Made by a program: the position numbers and the translations under genes. The notes under the pieces are model-generated. The model made no database searches. It saw only the letters and a list, made by a program, of their open reading frames with translations, and was not told where the DNA came from. From Phanerochaete sordida (taxonomy: Eukaryota; Basidiomycota; Agaricomycetes; Polyporales; Phanerochaetaceae), in the NCBI GenBank assembly GCA_019973155.2, contig LC707859.1:62001-126000 (forward strand): a stretch of DNA of 64,000 nt. The letters are read 5' to 3'. Below, piece by piece: positions 19,740 to 29,217 of this stretch. Each line of letters opens with the position of its first letter. Position 1 is the first letter of the stretch.

Positions 19740-21479
19740 ATTTTAAACAGACGCAAGCGCTTGTTTTTAATTTTACGTCACATTTAGCCTAGCCTTGTTT
19801 AAATTTTAATCAAATTTTTATAAGGTCTACGGATTTTATCTTGCGTTCTCTGATATTTTTTTTATTGATTTAAGGTTAGGTAGCCTTTACCCCTCCCCCC
19901 TTTTTTCCTTTAGTCTGGCGTAGCCCTAGCTGCCTTCGGACGCTTGCGCAAGCCTCGCCTCGTCTCTTGAACTTTGATCGCTGCGGCGGCGGCAGGAAAG
20001 GACGCTACCGCTTGCCTATAAAAAATTATAATTTAATTATAATTTTTTTAAGCGCTAAAAAAAAATTATAAATAGTTACAAGTAACTATTTATAATTTTT
20101 TTAACTAATAAAATTTTTGCGGGCTAAAAAAAAATTTATAAATAGTTACTTTGTAACTATTTAATAAATTTTTTTAACTCCGGACGTAGTCGTAGCGCCC
20201 TTAAAAAAAATTATAAATAGTTACAAGTAACTATTTATAATTTTTTTAACTAGTTAAAAAATAATTGTTATCAAAGATTACTATTATTTTTTTTAACCGA
20301 TATCTATATAAAAATTTTATAAGCGCGAGAGTGTTTTAGGCTAGGATTAAAAAATGTTTCTCTATCTTCAATGTATATTTTAGCTGATGAATTTCGATCT
20401 AAAAATCTAAACAATATTAATTAATTTTTAAAGTTAAAACGATTGCCATTTAATGGTTAAGTGTCTAAGAGTCTTAATAATTCTGTCTTTACACTATATT
20501 TTTTTGGTCGTGTCCGTGTCTCTTTGTGATCTTTGATCGTTGATGCTTTGCTGTGCCTTCGCTAGAGTCGCTGATCTAGCGAAGGCATCGAAGCGAAGCA
20601 AAAGATCACAAAGCGGTATCAGTGGGGAGAAATAAATTTTTATAGCACAATAATAAAATCGTACCTTATTTATTTTTTAATAAAACTAATTTATATATTA
20701 CAATTTGAGCCTAATAAAATTTTAAAGCAGCAAGGGCTAAATAAAAATTTGATATTTAATAAAATTTTGATAAGCGCTAGCGCCGCTGTTATCTTTGATC
20801 GGGCAACGAAGCGAAGCAAAAGATAACAGCCGCGCACAGACGCTAGAGAGCAGAAGAGCTAAGCTAGGCTGTGATACCGCTTTGCTAAAAAAAAATTATA
20901 AATAGTTACAAGTAACTATTTATAATTTTTTTAACTGCTTTGCTTCGCTTCGATGCTAAAAAAAATTAAAAATAGTTACAAGTAACTATTTATAATTTTT
21001 TTAACTGGCGCTGCGATAAAATTTTATAAGCCGGGGTAAAAAAAAATTTTTTTATTTAAAAAATTTGGATGGTTTTATAGGTGATAGAAGTCTAATCCTT
21101 AAATTACGATTAGTTGAAGGTTTCACCCTTCTTTATTCTAAAACATATAGTTAAAACCTTAAAATTAAAAGATCAAATAAAAAGTCCTTATAGTTAAAAA
21201 TATGTATGTAATTGTATCAACCGCGTAAAAAAAAAAAAATTAAATAAGGCTAAAAATAAAAATTTTTTTATTTTATAAATTTTTAATAAGACTCTAATAT
21301 CTAATAAAATAAAAATTTTTATATTTACAAGTACTACAATACGAAAAACCTAAATTTTAATTTAAACTGCACTTCTTACTCAATTTTTGTTAAGCCTCTT
21401 ACTTTCACTTTAGTAAGTAGCTATCTGTATTAATATAAAAAATTAAATGTTCTCTCCAAAAAAAGGGGTACCTAAATTT
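19740..21479 (+). repeat. Intergenic repeat region between cob and trnW
   Basis: Inverted composite module at about 20043-20312 (42-bp palindrome, GCGGGCT, asymmetric variant, GC linker, palindrome, then the TTATCAAAGATTACTATTAT hairpin), two more palindromes at about 20887-20930 and 20957-21003, GC blocks at 20520-20630 and 20750-20880, and AT-rich sequence from 21040. No gene recognised. Confidence 0.75.
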
Positions 21480-21550
21480 AAGAGTATAGTATAATGGTAG
21501 TATATTGGTCTCCAAAACCTTAGGTAGGTGTTCGATTCACCTTGCTCTTG
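21480..21550 (+). tRNA. trnW: tRNA-Trp (CCA)
   Basis: Acceptor AAGAGTA pairs with TGCTCTT, D arm GTAT/GTAT, anticodon loop CTCCAAA gives CCA, T arm AGGTG TTCGATT CACCT. The two outer pairs of the anticodon stem are T-T mismatches, so the stem has only three good pairs. CCA should read only UGG, which matters because a few TGA codons occur in HEGs. Confidence 0.85.
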
Positions 21551-21841
21551 TAGAGAAAAAAAAATTTTTTTTTATAGATTCCCCCTTAATAAATTTTGAC
21601 TTTAGCCCATTGGCAGCTTGGCTGATTATCATATTTTGTTTAAACTACAAATTTTTATTAGCGCTCCGATCTTTGATCACTGCGTCATAAAAATTTATTA
21701 AAAGGATTATGCCCTAAAGAAAAAAAGAAAAATTTTAGGTTATTTTATAAGGACTTTTTTTTTTTACTCAAATAAGTTTAATATATTAAAAAAAAAAAAA
21801 AAAATTTTTTTTAGCCTACGTTTTGTATTACAAGTTTTTTA
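21551..21841 (+). other. Spacer between trnW and the nad2 leader
   Basis: AT-rich, with long A and T runs (for example 21785-21812). No gene or 42-bp palindrome seen. Confidence 0.5.
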
Positions 21842-21893
21842 AGTTCTTAGCTTCAAAGGTTAGCGAGGTTTCAGTTCGATTCTGAAAGAACTT
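21842..21893 (+). ncRNA. tRNA-like element without anticodon arm, just upstream of nad2
   Basis: 52 nt that fold as acceptor AGTTCTT/AAGAACT (7 bp), a D-like arm (GCT TCAAAGGTT AGC) and a T arm (TTCAG TTCGATT CTGAA). There are only about four bases where the anticodon arm should be. It ends two bases before the nad2 ATG. A near-identical copy at 29164-29215 has the same position relative to the nad2-derived chimeric ORF. It may be a processing signal cut by RNase P/Z to make the mRNA 5' end. It cannot serve as a normal tRNA. Confidence 0.7.
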
Positions 21894-21895
21894 TA

Positions 21896-23683
21896 ATGAG
21901 TTTTCTAAGTTTATTAATATACGTAGTAGCTAAAGCTTTACACTCTAAAAATATTTCACCAGTCTCATTCGCTAGAATTGTGTCTATAGTTTTTATTTAT
22001 GCCGGAGTATTATCATCAAATGCTTTTTTTGTTCAGACAATTGGACAGGGTATAGGTATCTATAGTGGATTATTTGAAGTTAGCTCTATCTCTTTATTTA
22101 TAGATATCTTAATCTTTTTTATAGGTGGTCTAATATTGGTATCATGGCCATCAATATCTAAAACACAATTACTTTACCCTGTCAAAAATAATTTATTATC
22201 TTTACAAAAAAATACAGATTTACATACGGTTAAGTTAAATAATGCTGGAGAATATTCATTAATTGTATTATTTAGTACAATAGGTGCTTCTTTATTAATA
22301 TCATCTGGTGATTTAATTTCAATGTATTTAAGTATAGAATTACAATCTTTTGGTGTATATATATTATCTTCAATCTTTAGAGATTCAGAGTCATCAACTT
22401 TTGCTGGTCTAAAATATTTTTTATTGGGTGGTTTATCCTCATGTATTATATTATTAGGTTCAGTAATATTATATTCGTATACAGGTTTAACAAATTTTGA
22501 GTCTATATATAGCTTGGTCGCAATTTCAGATGGTGAACTGGTTTCACATGGATTAAGTTTAGGGTTTATATTAATAATACTTGGTTTCTTATTTAAAATA
22601 GGTGCAGCACCTTTACATAATTGGTCCCCTGATGTATATGAAGATACACCAACCATAGTTACAATTTGGTTGACAATTATGCCTAAAATATCTATAATAA
22701 TTTTTTTATTGGAATTATTCAGTCAAATAGATATAATAGGTAATAATGTTTCAATGGTGGAACAAATTGTTTTTTTAGATACCATAAAAGAGACTAGCAG
22801 TATATTTATTAGTTTTTCAGATCTAAAGGAGATAGTATCTCTAACAAACAATTTAAACCCGGAAAAATTAATAGGTGAAAATACAGGTTATATAGTAAAA
22901 AATTTATTATTGATCAGTTCTTTATTATCTTTAATAATAGGAACGATAGTAGGTTTAGCTCAAACAAAATTAAAAAGATTATTAACTTATAGTACAATTT
23001 CTCATGTAGGTTTTATTTTGTTAGCTTTAGCTATAAATAGTGAGCAATCAATAGATTCTTTAATCTTTTATATTGTTCAATATACAATAACAAATTTAAA
23101 TACTTTTTTAATAATTTTAGGGTTTGGTTATATATTAAAAAATATAATTTTAATCAAAAATTCAGAATTTTTAGCTTTAGGTGAGACAGGTACAGAAAGA
23201 GACATAAAAGAAATAAAAGAACTTACAGGTCAATTTTTTTCTAACCCTCTTTTAAGTATAAGTTTAACTATTTGTCTATTTTCTATGGCAGGTATCCCTC
23301 CTTTAATGGGTTTTTTTGGAAAACAATTTGTTTTATATTCAGCAATCCAAAGTGGATATTATTTTATGTCAATAGTTGGTATAATAGTCAGTGTAATAAG
23401 TGCTTCTTATTATTTAAAAATAATCAAAGTATTACATTCTTCTAAAGTAGAAGAAGAAACAAACAGTAAAAAATCAGGAATCTGTGATAGTTTTAATCAC
23501 AGCATCGCTTCGCTAGAGCAGCTAGCGACGGAAGGACAAAGCCAGAGCGCAGCCACAAAAATAACAAACTTTCATAGTTTTTTAATATCTGGTTTAACTT
23601 TATCAATTTTAATTTTTATTTTAAAACCTTCAATTTTGTTAAATAGCACACAGTTGCTTTCATTATCTTTATTTTGTTATTAA
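21896..23683 (+). CDS. nad2: nad2, NADH dehydrogenase subunit 2
   Basis: 595 codons, no intron. Complex I antiporter-like membrane subunit: LLISSGDLISMYLSIELQSF, FLLGGLSSCIILLGSVILY, GFLFKIGAAPLHNWSPDVYE (lysine and proline typical of ND2), KLKRLLTYSTISHVGFILLA and MAGIPPLMGFFGKQF are all present. Residues about 523-553 (CDSFNHSIASLEQLATEGQS...) are an in-frame GC-rich insertion (bases about 23480-23560) matching the dispersed GC repeats and lying in a loop. ATG lies right behind the tRNA-like element. The stop overlaps nad3 by one base. The first 68 codons are duplicated at 29218. Confidence 0.95.
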   Translation: MSFLSLLIYVVAKALHSKNISPVSFARIVSIVFIYAGVLSSNAFFVQTIGQGIGIYSGLFEVSSISLFIDILIFFIGGLILVSWPSISKTQLLYPVKNNLLSLQKNTDLHTVKLNNAGEYSLIVLFSTIGASLLISSGDLISMYLSIELQSFGVYILSSIFRDSESSTFAGLKYFLLGGLSSCIILLGSVILYSYTGLTNFESIYSLVAISDGELVSHGLSLGFILIILGFLFKIGAAPLHNWSPDVYEDTPTIVTIWLTIMPKISIIIFLLELFSQIDIIGNNVSMVEQIVFLDTIKETSSIFISFSDLKEIVSLTNNLNPEKLIGENTGYIVKNLLLISSLLSLIIGTIVGLAQTKLKRLLTYSTISHVGFILLALAINSEQSIDSLIFYIVQYTITNLNTFLIILGFGYILKNIILIKNSEFLALGETGTERDIKEIKELTGQFFSNPLLSISLTICLFSMAGIPPLMGFFGKQFVLYSAIQSGYYFMSIVGIIVSVISASYYLKIIKVLHSSKVEEETNSKKSGICDSFNHSIASLEQLATEGQSQSAATKITNFHSFLISGLTLSILIFILKPSILLNSTQLLSLSLFCY

Positions 23684-24045
23684 TGGATAATATTTCGATG
23701 CTTTTTATTTTTGTACCTATTTTATCTTTGATTTTGTTGGCTTTAAATCTATTATTAGCTCCACATCTTCCTTATGAGGCTAAAGTCTCTGCTTATGAGT
23801 GCGGTTACGTGGCTTTACCGGGCCAAACAAGATCTACTTTCCAAATTCAATTTTATTTAGTTGCCATTCTTTTTTTGGTGTTTGATTTGGAAATATTATT
23901 AATTTTACCTATTGCTGTTTCACTTTATCAAGTGGGTACTTTTGGATTTAGTGTGGCAGTAATATTCTTTATTGTTTTAACAATAGGGTTTGTTTTAGAA
24001 ATAGGATCTGGTGCTATTAATATCTCTACATCTGCGAATCATTAA
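23683..24045 (+). CDS. nad3: nad3, NADH dehydrogenase subunit 3
   Basis: 120 codons, begins MDNISMLFIFVPILSLIL. The conserved YECGY loop with its cysteine, FQIQFYLVAILFLVFDLEIL and the terminal helix are present. The ATG shares its A with the nad2 TAA, so the two are cotranscribed and probably translationally coupled. Normal length. An upstream TTG would add three residues but the ATG overlap is the conserved fungal arrangement. Confidence 0.95.
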   Translation: MDNISMLFIFVPILSLILLALNLLLAPHLPYEAKVSAYECGYVALPGQTRSTFQIQFYLVAILFLVFDLEILLILPIAVSLYQVGTFGFSVAVIFFIVLTIGFVLEIGSGAINISTSANH

Positions 24046-24189
24046 TTTTATTATTTAAAAAAAACAAAAAAAACTCTACCCTTCATAAATTAGGAGGCCG
24101 GAATACCAAAGCTGCCCCCCCTGCTAAATTATATAATACCCTTAATCTTTTCTCCCGGCTAAATTCTTAAATACCCGTAGCAAATACTT

Positions 24190-24250
<61 letters not shown>

Positions 24251-25962
24251 CACAAAAGGGGTAACTATTTTTTCATTAGTGTTAATCGTTGGTTAGTAGA
24301 AATCCTTAGTTTTAACACCTAATACTAAATTTTTCTCTTAAAAAATAAATATTAATTTATTTTTTTTAGCCTTAAAAAATTTATAACTCTGTTATAATTT
24401 TTTTTTTAGCCCGCACATTTAAATTCTCAAAATTAGTCTAAAGCATAGCTGGCTTTACCTTAACCTAAATTCAGTCAAATTTAAGTCTTATAAAAAAGGA
24501 ACGTAAGGTAAGCAAATTTAGGAAAGAAAATGTTCAAACGACAGAATCCTTTTTAAGTATAATCGGTTTAATAATTGTAAGTATAGAAGGTAAAACAGGT
24601 ATAAATATAGTAGCTTATTTTTAATGCGCTAAAAAAAATTATAAATAGTTACTTGTAACTATTATAATTTTTTTTTAGCGCATGCGCAGCATAATACCAA
24701 ATATTACCGGTGCCGGTGATTTCCCTGCTAAATAAAAATTGTTTTGCTTCGCCTTGTTGCGAAGCCTTCTATCGCTTGCTGCCAGACTGATGCTCTAGCG
24801 CAAGACTTGCGCAGCCTCTGTGCGCTAGCGCTAAAAAAAAATTATAAATAGTTACAAGTAACTATTTATAATTTTTTTAACTAATAAAATTTTGATATAG
24901 ATATACAAATTTTATAAGCACCGCTTTGTTATCTTTTGCTTCGCTTCGTGGCCGCGATTGCCTTCGCCCGCATCGCTAGCATCGCTTGCTGCGCAAGCGA
25001 TGCTAGCGATGCAAGCGATGCTGTGATACCGCTTTGCTGCTCTCTGGCTACGCCCTTGCTTTAGCATCGCTTGCTTCGCTTCGATGCTAAAAAAAATTAA
25101 AAATAGTTACAAGTAACTAATTATAATTTTTTTAACTGGCTAGCGACGCTGCTCTACGCGAAGAAGCAGAGCAGCGAAGACTAAAGCATCGCTGCTACCG
25201 CTTAAGCGAGCGAAGCAGCAAGGATCAAAGATCACAAAGCCAAGCAACAGTAAATAGAAAATATCAATATTAATAAATAAAAGAGAAAGAGTCCTAAATA
25301 ATAATAATTTCTGTCCTCATCTGAAAAACTCTAATTTAACCGGTGCTTAAAAAAATTATAATTTAATTCTCCCCACTGCCTTTAGTTTCATCAAAATTTT
25401 ATCTTTATGATGCTCTGCTCTGATCTTTGGCTTCGGCTGCTAAATAAAAATTTTATATTTATGATGCTCTCTGATACCGCTTTGCTGCTTTGCATTGCAA
25501 GAGCCTTAAAATAAAATTTGTATATTTATTGATGCTTTGCTTCTATGATGCTTGCTAGCTCTTCGCTAGTTCAAAAAATTATAAATAGTTACTTGTAACT
25601 ATTTATATTTTTTTTTAGCCGCAGTAGGAGAGAAAAGATAACAATTTGTGTTTTTTTTAAGTGCATTATCTATAGTTATATTTTATTGAACAAAATTAAA
25701 ATTTATTCATAAATAGTGTTTATGCACCGCACCGCTAGCCTATAAAAAGTTATAATTTAATTATAATTTTTTTAAGCGCTAAAAAAAAATTATAAATAGT
25801 TACTTTGTAACTATTTATAATTTTTTTAACTAGTTAAAAAATAATTGTTATCAAAGATAACTATTATTTTTTTTAACCGATATAGATATAAAAATTTTAT
25901 AAGCGCGCAAGCGATGCTAAAGCAAGGGCGTAGCCAGAGAGCCAGACTCATATTTATTTTTG
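24046..25962 (+). repeat. Intergenic repeat region between nad3 and trnM
   Basis: Hexamer array (TTTCAC)n at 24187-24254; palindromes at about 24628-24670 (one base lost), 24832-24880, 25087-25135, 25567-25612 and 25785-25832; the TTATCAAAGATAACTATTAT hairpin at about 25840-25878; GC-rich blocks at 24750-25250 containing the long palindrome-like CATCGCTTGC/GCAAGCGATG near 24975-25020. No gene recognised. Confidence 0.75.
24187..24254 (+). repeat. Hexanucleotide tandem repeat TTTCAC
   Basis: About eleven uninterrupted copies of TTTCAC between nad3 and trnM. Likely length-polymorphic. Confidence 0.95.
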
Positions 25963-26039
25963 AGGCTGAAATAGTTTAAATGGTTAAAACATACCACTCA
26001 TGACGGTATAATAAAGGTTCAATTCCTTTTTTCGGCTTA
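25963..26039 (+). tRNA. trnM: tRNA-Met (CAU)
   Basis: Acceptor AGGCTGA pairs with TCGGCTT (two wobble pairs). Anticodon arm TACCA CTCATGA CGGTA gives CAT. T arm AAAGG TTCAATT CCTTT. 77 nt. The first of two CAT tRNAs; which one is the initiator, or whether one reads AUA, cannot be decided here. Confidence 0.85.
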
Positions 26040-26627
26040 GAGTAAAAAAATTAATAATAATAAATAAAAATGAACTAATTTAATTTGCTATCTCCCTTTC
26101 ATTTTAGAGTTAAATAGTTAAGTATACTTATGGTCTCCTCTGGCTTATAAAATTTGTATATTTATTGATGCTTTGCTTCTATGTTGCTTGCTAGCTCTTC
26201 GCTAGTTCAAAAAAAATATAAATAGTTACTTGTAACTATTTATATTTTTTTAGCCTGCGGTGCGGTCGAAGGCCTTCGCTGCTCTGCACCTCTGGGCTCA
26301 AAAAAAAAAAATTATAAATAGTTACAAGTAACTATTTATAATTTTTTTAACTAGCGAAGAAGGGATGGAAAGAAAGAAAGCCGCAAGCGAGAGTATTTAT
26401 ATTTTTTATTTATTATCCTTAATTTTAAACAACTCTTTTTTAATTCAAACATTCAGAATCTAATTACAAATTTTACTTTCCTATAGTCCTAGGTTAAACC
26501 TATTAAAAATAATAAAAATTTATTTTTTTATGCGCTTGCTGGCGAAGCTTTTTAGTAAATGGACTAAACAATTTGTTTACTTGTTTATTTTTATTTAATT
26601 AGATCAACTATAACACCATTAAAAATT
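26040..26627 (+). repeat. Spacer trnM-nad4 with two palindromes
   Basis: Palindromes at about 26210-26252 (shortened arms) and 26300-26345, GC blocks between them, then an AT-rich leader to nad4. No gene. Confidence 0.65.
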
Positions 26628-28082
26628 ATGTTACAATTATTACTAATACTACCTTTAATTGGTTCTTGCCTATTGCTTTTAATCCCTGAAAATTCATTAG
26701 AAAATAAAGCTAAAATTAAAAATATAGCTTTATCAGTTTCTCTTATAAATTTAATCCTTTCTATCTTATTATGGATACAATTTGATTCAAATACAAGTGA
26801 TTTTCAATTTGTATATGAGTTTAGTAAATTGAGTTTTTGTCATTTTAATATAGGAGTAGATGGTATTTCTCTTTATTATGTTTTACTTACAACTTTTATA
26901 ACTCCAATTGCTTTAATTTCTAATTTTGATAATATAAATAAAAATGTCAAATTTTTTGTAATATCTTTCTTATTATTAGAAACAATACAAATTGCAGTAT
27001 TTGTTGTTTTAGATCTATTCCTTTTTTACATTTTCTTCGAAAGTGTTTTACCTATTTTATTTATTATTATAGTTGTTTACGGTTCAGGTGAAAATAGAAT
27101 AAGATCTGCTTTACTTTTCTTTTTATATACTCTAGCTGGTTCTTTATTTATGCTTTTAGCTGTACTTCAAATATATACTTATATTGGATCTACTGATTTT
27201 ATCTTAATTTCTTTAAGTGAAATAAGTTTAGATAGTCAAAAAGTATTATGGTTAGGATTCTTCTTAGCTTTAGCTGTTAAAACTCCATTGTGGCCTTTTA
27301 CAGGATGGTTATATAGAGCTCATAGTGATGCTCCTTTAGCTGCATCTATTTTATTAGCTGGTACAATTCTAAAATTCTCAACTTATGGATTATTAAGAGT
27401 TTTAATTAGTTTCTTACCTGATGCTACTAACTATTTCAGTCCATTCGTACAAACAATAGCTATCGTAACTTTAATATATGCTTCTTTAGCCACTATTGTT
27501 CAACAAGATACTAAATCTCTAATTGCTTACAGTTCTGTTTGTCACATGGCTGTGGTAGTTTTAGGTTTATTTTCTAATACTATCCAAGGAATCGAAGGGG
27601 CTATTTTATTATCATTGGCTCATGGTTTTGTCTCTCCAGCTTTATTTATTTGTGTGGGTGGGGTTATTTACGATCGATTGCACACTAGAACTATACCTTA
27701 TATTAGAGGATTAGTCACAACTATGCCTATTTTCACTATCTTATTTTTCGTATTTACTTTAGCTAATACAGGTATTCCTTTATCTTTAAACTTTATTGGT
27801 GAGCAAATGTCATTAATTGGTATTTGGGAAAGAAATCCTGTAGCTTCTGTATTAGGTGCCACAGGTATAGTATTTTCAGCTTGTTACAGTATTTATCTAT
27901 ATAATAGAATTTCATACGGTGTATATTCTCCTCATTTAAAACCATTACAGGATGTTACAAGAAGAGAATTTAACGTATTAATAGCTTTATTAATTCCTAC
28001 TGTTATACTAGGTATTTTCCCTAATGTTATTTTAGATTCATTACATCTTTCGGTTTCAACTTTATTATTTAATTTACCTTAA
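26628..28082 (+). CDS. nad4: nad4, NADH dehydrogenase subunit 4
   Basis: 484 codons, no intron. Complex I antiporter-like subunit. Seen: FNIGVDGISLYYVLLTTFIT, FFLALAVKTPLWPFTGWLYR (functional Lys), AHSDAPLAASILLAGTILKF, YSSVCHMAVVVLGLFSN and SLAHGFVSPALFICVGGVIY. Length and order match fungal ND4. No repeat insertions in the coding region. Confidence 0.97.
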   Translation: MLQLLLILPLIGSCLLLLIPENSLENKAKIKNIALSVSLINLILSILLWIQFDSNTSDFQFVYEFSKLSFCHFNIGVDGISLYYVLLTTFITPIALISNFDNINKNVKFFVISFLLLETIQIAVFVVLDLFLFYIFFESVLPILFIIIVVYGSGENRIRSALLFFLYTLAGSLFMLLAVLQIYTYIGSTDFILISLSEISLDSQKVLWLGFFLALAVKTPLWPFTGWLYRAHSDAPLAASILLAGTILKFSTYGLLRVLISFLPDATNYFSPFVQTIAIVTLIYASLATIVQQDTKSLIAYSSVCHMAVVVLGLFSNTIQGIEGAILLSLAHGFVSPALFICVGGVIYDRLHTRTIPYIRGLVTTMPIFTILFFVFTLANTGIPLSLNFIGEQMSLIGIWERNPVASVLGATGIVFSACYSIYLYNRISYGVYSPHLKPLQDVTRREFNVLIALLIPTVILGIFPNVILDSLHLSVSTLLFNLP

Positions 28083-29054
28083 TCCCTACCCCCGCTTTGA
28101 GACCGCTTAAACGACGATCTCGCTTCTTAGCTCTTAAAAAATGTCATTTTAACATAAAAAAGGCGAAGCCTAATATCTTATCTTTTATCCGATCAAAGAT
28201 CAAAGCGCTTAAATTTTGTTAAATTAAATCAAATTTTTATGAAGCAGCTAGCGCAGACAGACAAATTTTGTTTAGTTATATCTTTTTATTTAATATCGGG
28301 GCTTTTAAAAATTTTATTAAATATAAAATTCTTATCTAGCGCTATTAAAAATTTATAACTCTGTTATAAATTTTTTTTAGCCCGCAAAATTTTATTTTGC
28401 ACTTTACCTTATTAATCTTAATTTTATGACGCAGGCGACTAAAAAAAATTTTTTGTTTTTTATTTAATTAAATAAGGATTAAGCATAAAATTCTTATTTA
28501 AGGATCAAAGCTCATAAAAGCTCACAAAAATTAAATTTATATTATTTTTTAGTAACGTATCAATAAGAAAAAAAAAAGAAATAAAAATTTATTATAGCTG
28601 GCTTTAATTAAATTTTTATAAATAAAGAAGTTGGTTTAAATTAACACATTTAGAAATAAAAAAAAAAAGTATTAGTATTTTAAAAAGAAAGTTTTGAATA
28701 TAAAATTATAAATTAGTTGAGTGTTTTTTAATCGGTTTTTAATTTAGATACTATTCAAAATGCGCACTGCCTTTAGTCGCTTGCGGCGGTGCCTTGTGTT
28801 TACGGTTTCTAAAAATAAAAATTAGTATAGACATAATAAAAAAAATATTTATTCAAAGAAATATATACTTAAAATAAAATTTAAATTTTTAATCTAATTA
28901 ATTATTTTATTTTATTATTATTAAAAGAGTAGATGACTCAAAAAAAATTTTTATCTCAAAATTTAAATTTTTAATCTAATTAATTATTTTATTTTATTAT
29001 TATTAAAGTAAAAAAATTTTTAATCTAAAAATAATAATATCTAAAAAAAAAAAA
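28083..29054 (+). other. Intergenic nad4 to duplicated nad2 leader
   Basis: A TTTATAACTCTGTTATAAA hairpin (about 28345-28375), the block GCACTGCCTTTAGTCGCTTG (28768) that recurs at 40552 and 62898, and a 50-bp direct repeat (28876-28926 and 28958-29007). No gene and no full 42-bp palindrome. Confidence 0.6.
28876..29007 (+). repeat. Direct repeat of about 50 bp
   Basis: Two near-identical AT-rich copies, 28876-28926 and 28958-29007, both running AAAATTTAAATTTTTAATCT to a TTATTATTATTAAA end, separated by 31 bp. Confidence 0.85.
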
Positions 29055-29129
29055 AAGAGTTTAGTATAAATGGTAGTACATTGGTTTAAAAGCAAGCCTT
29101 TAGCAGGAGTTCGAGTCTCCTAGCTCTTA
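29055..29129 (+). tRNA. tRNA-like, probably a diverged copy of trnW
   Basis: Acceptor AAGAGTT pairs with AGCTCTT, D arm like trnW (TAGTATAAATGGTAGTA), and T arm GGAG TTCGAGT CTCC. The middle (ATTGGTTTAAAAGCAAGCCTT) does not make a clean 5-bp stem with a 7-base loop: GGTTT/AAGCC leaves a 6-base loop and GGTT/AGCC an 8-base loop. The anticodon is therefore unclear. It lies in the same order (tRNA, tRNA-like, nad2 start) as trnW upstream of real nad2. Either a pseudo-tRNA from a duplication or a functional tRNA of unclear identity. Confidence 0.6.
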
Positions 29130-29163
29130 CAAAATAATTTTATGATTATTTACACTTTTTTTT

Positions 29164-29215
29164 AGTTCTTAGCTTCAAAGGTTAGCAGGGTTTCAGTTCG
29201 ATTCTGAAAGAACTT
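29164..29215 (+). ncRNA. Second copy of the anticodon-armless tRNA-like element
   Basis: Same as 21842-21893 except GCAGGG for GCGAGG between the D-like and T arms. Two bases before the ATG of the chimeric ORF. Conservation of acceptor and T arms in both copies suggests a retained structural role. Confidence 0.7.
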
Positions 29216-29217
29216 TA

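Noticed and set aside
21505..21690. 61-aa frame
   Set aside because: Begins inside trnW and continues through an A/T run; no similarity.
22174..22656. 160-aa minus-strand frame
   Set aside because: Antisense shadow of nad2; no domain and no independent support. The same holds for minus-strand frames inside cox3 (36848-37108), rps3 (59749-60093), the nad2 chimera (30180-30434) and the nad5 HEGs.
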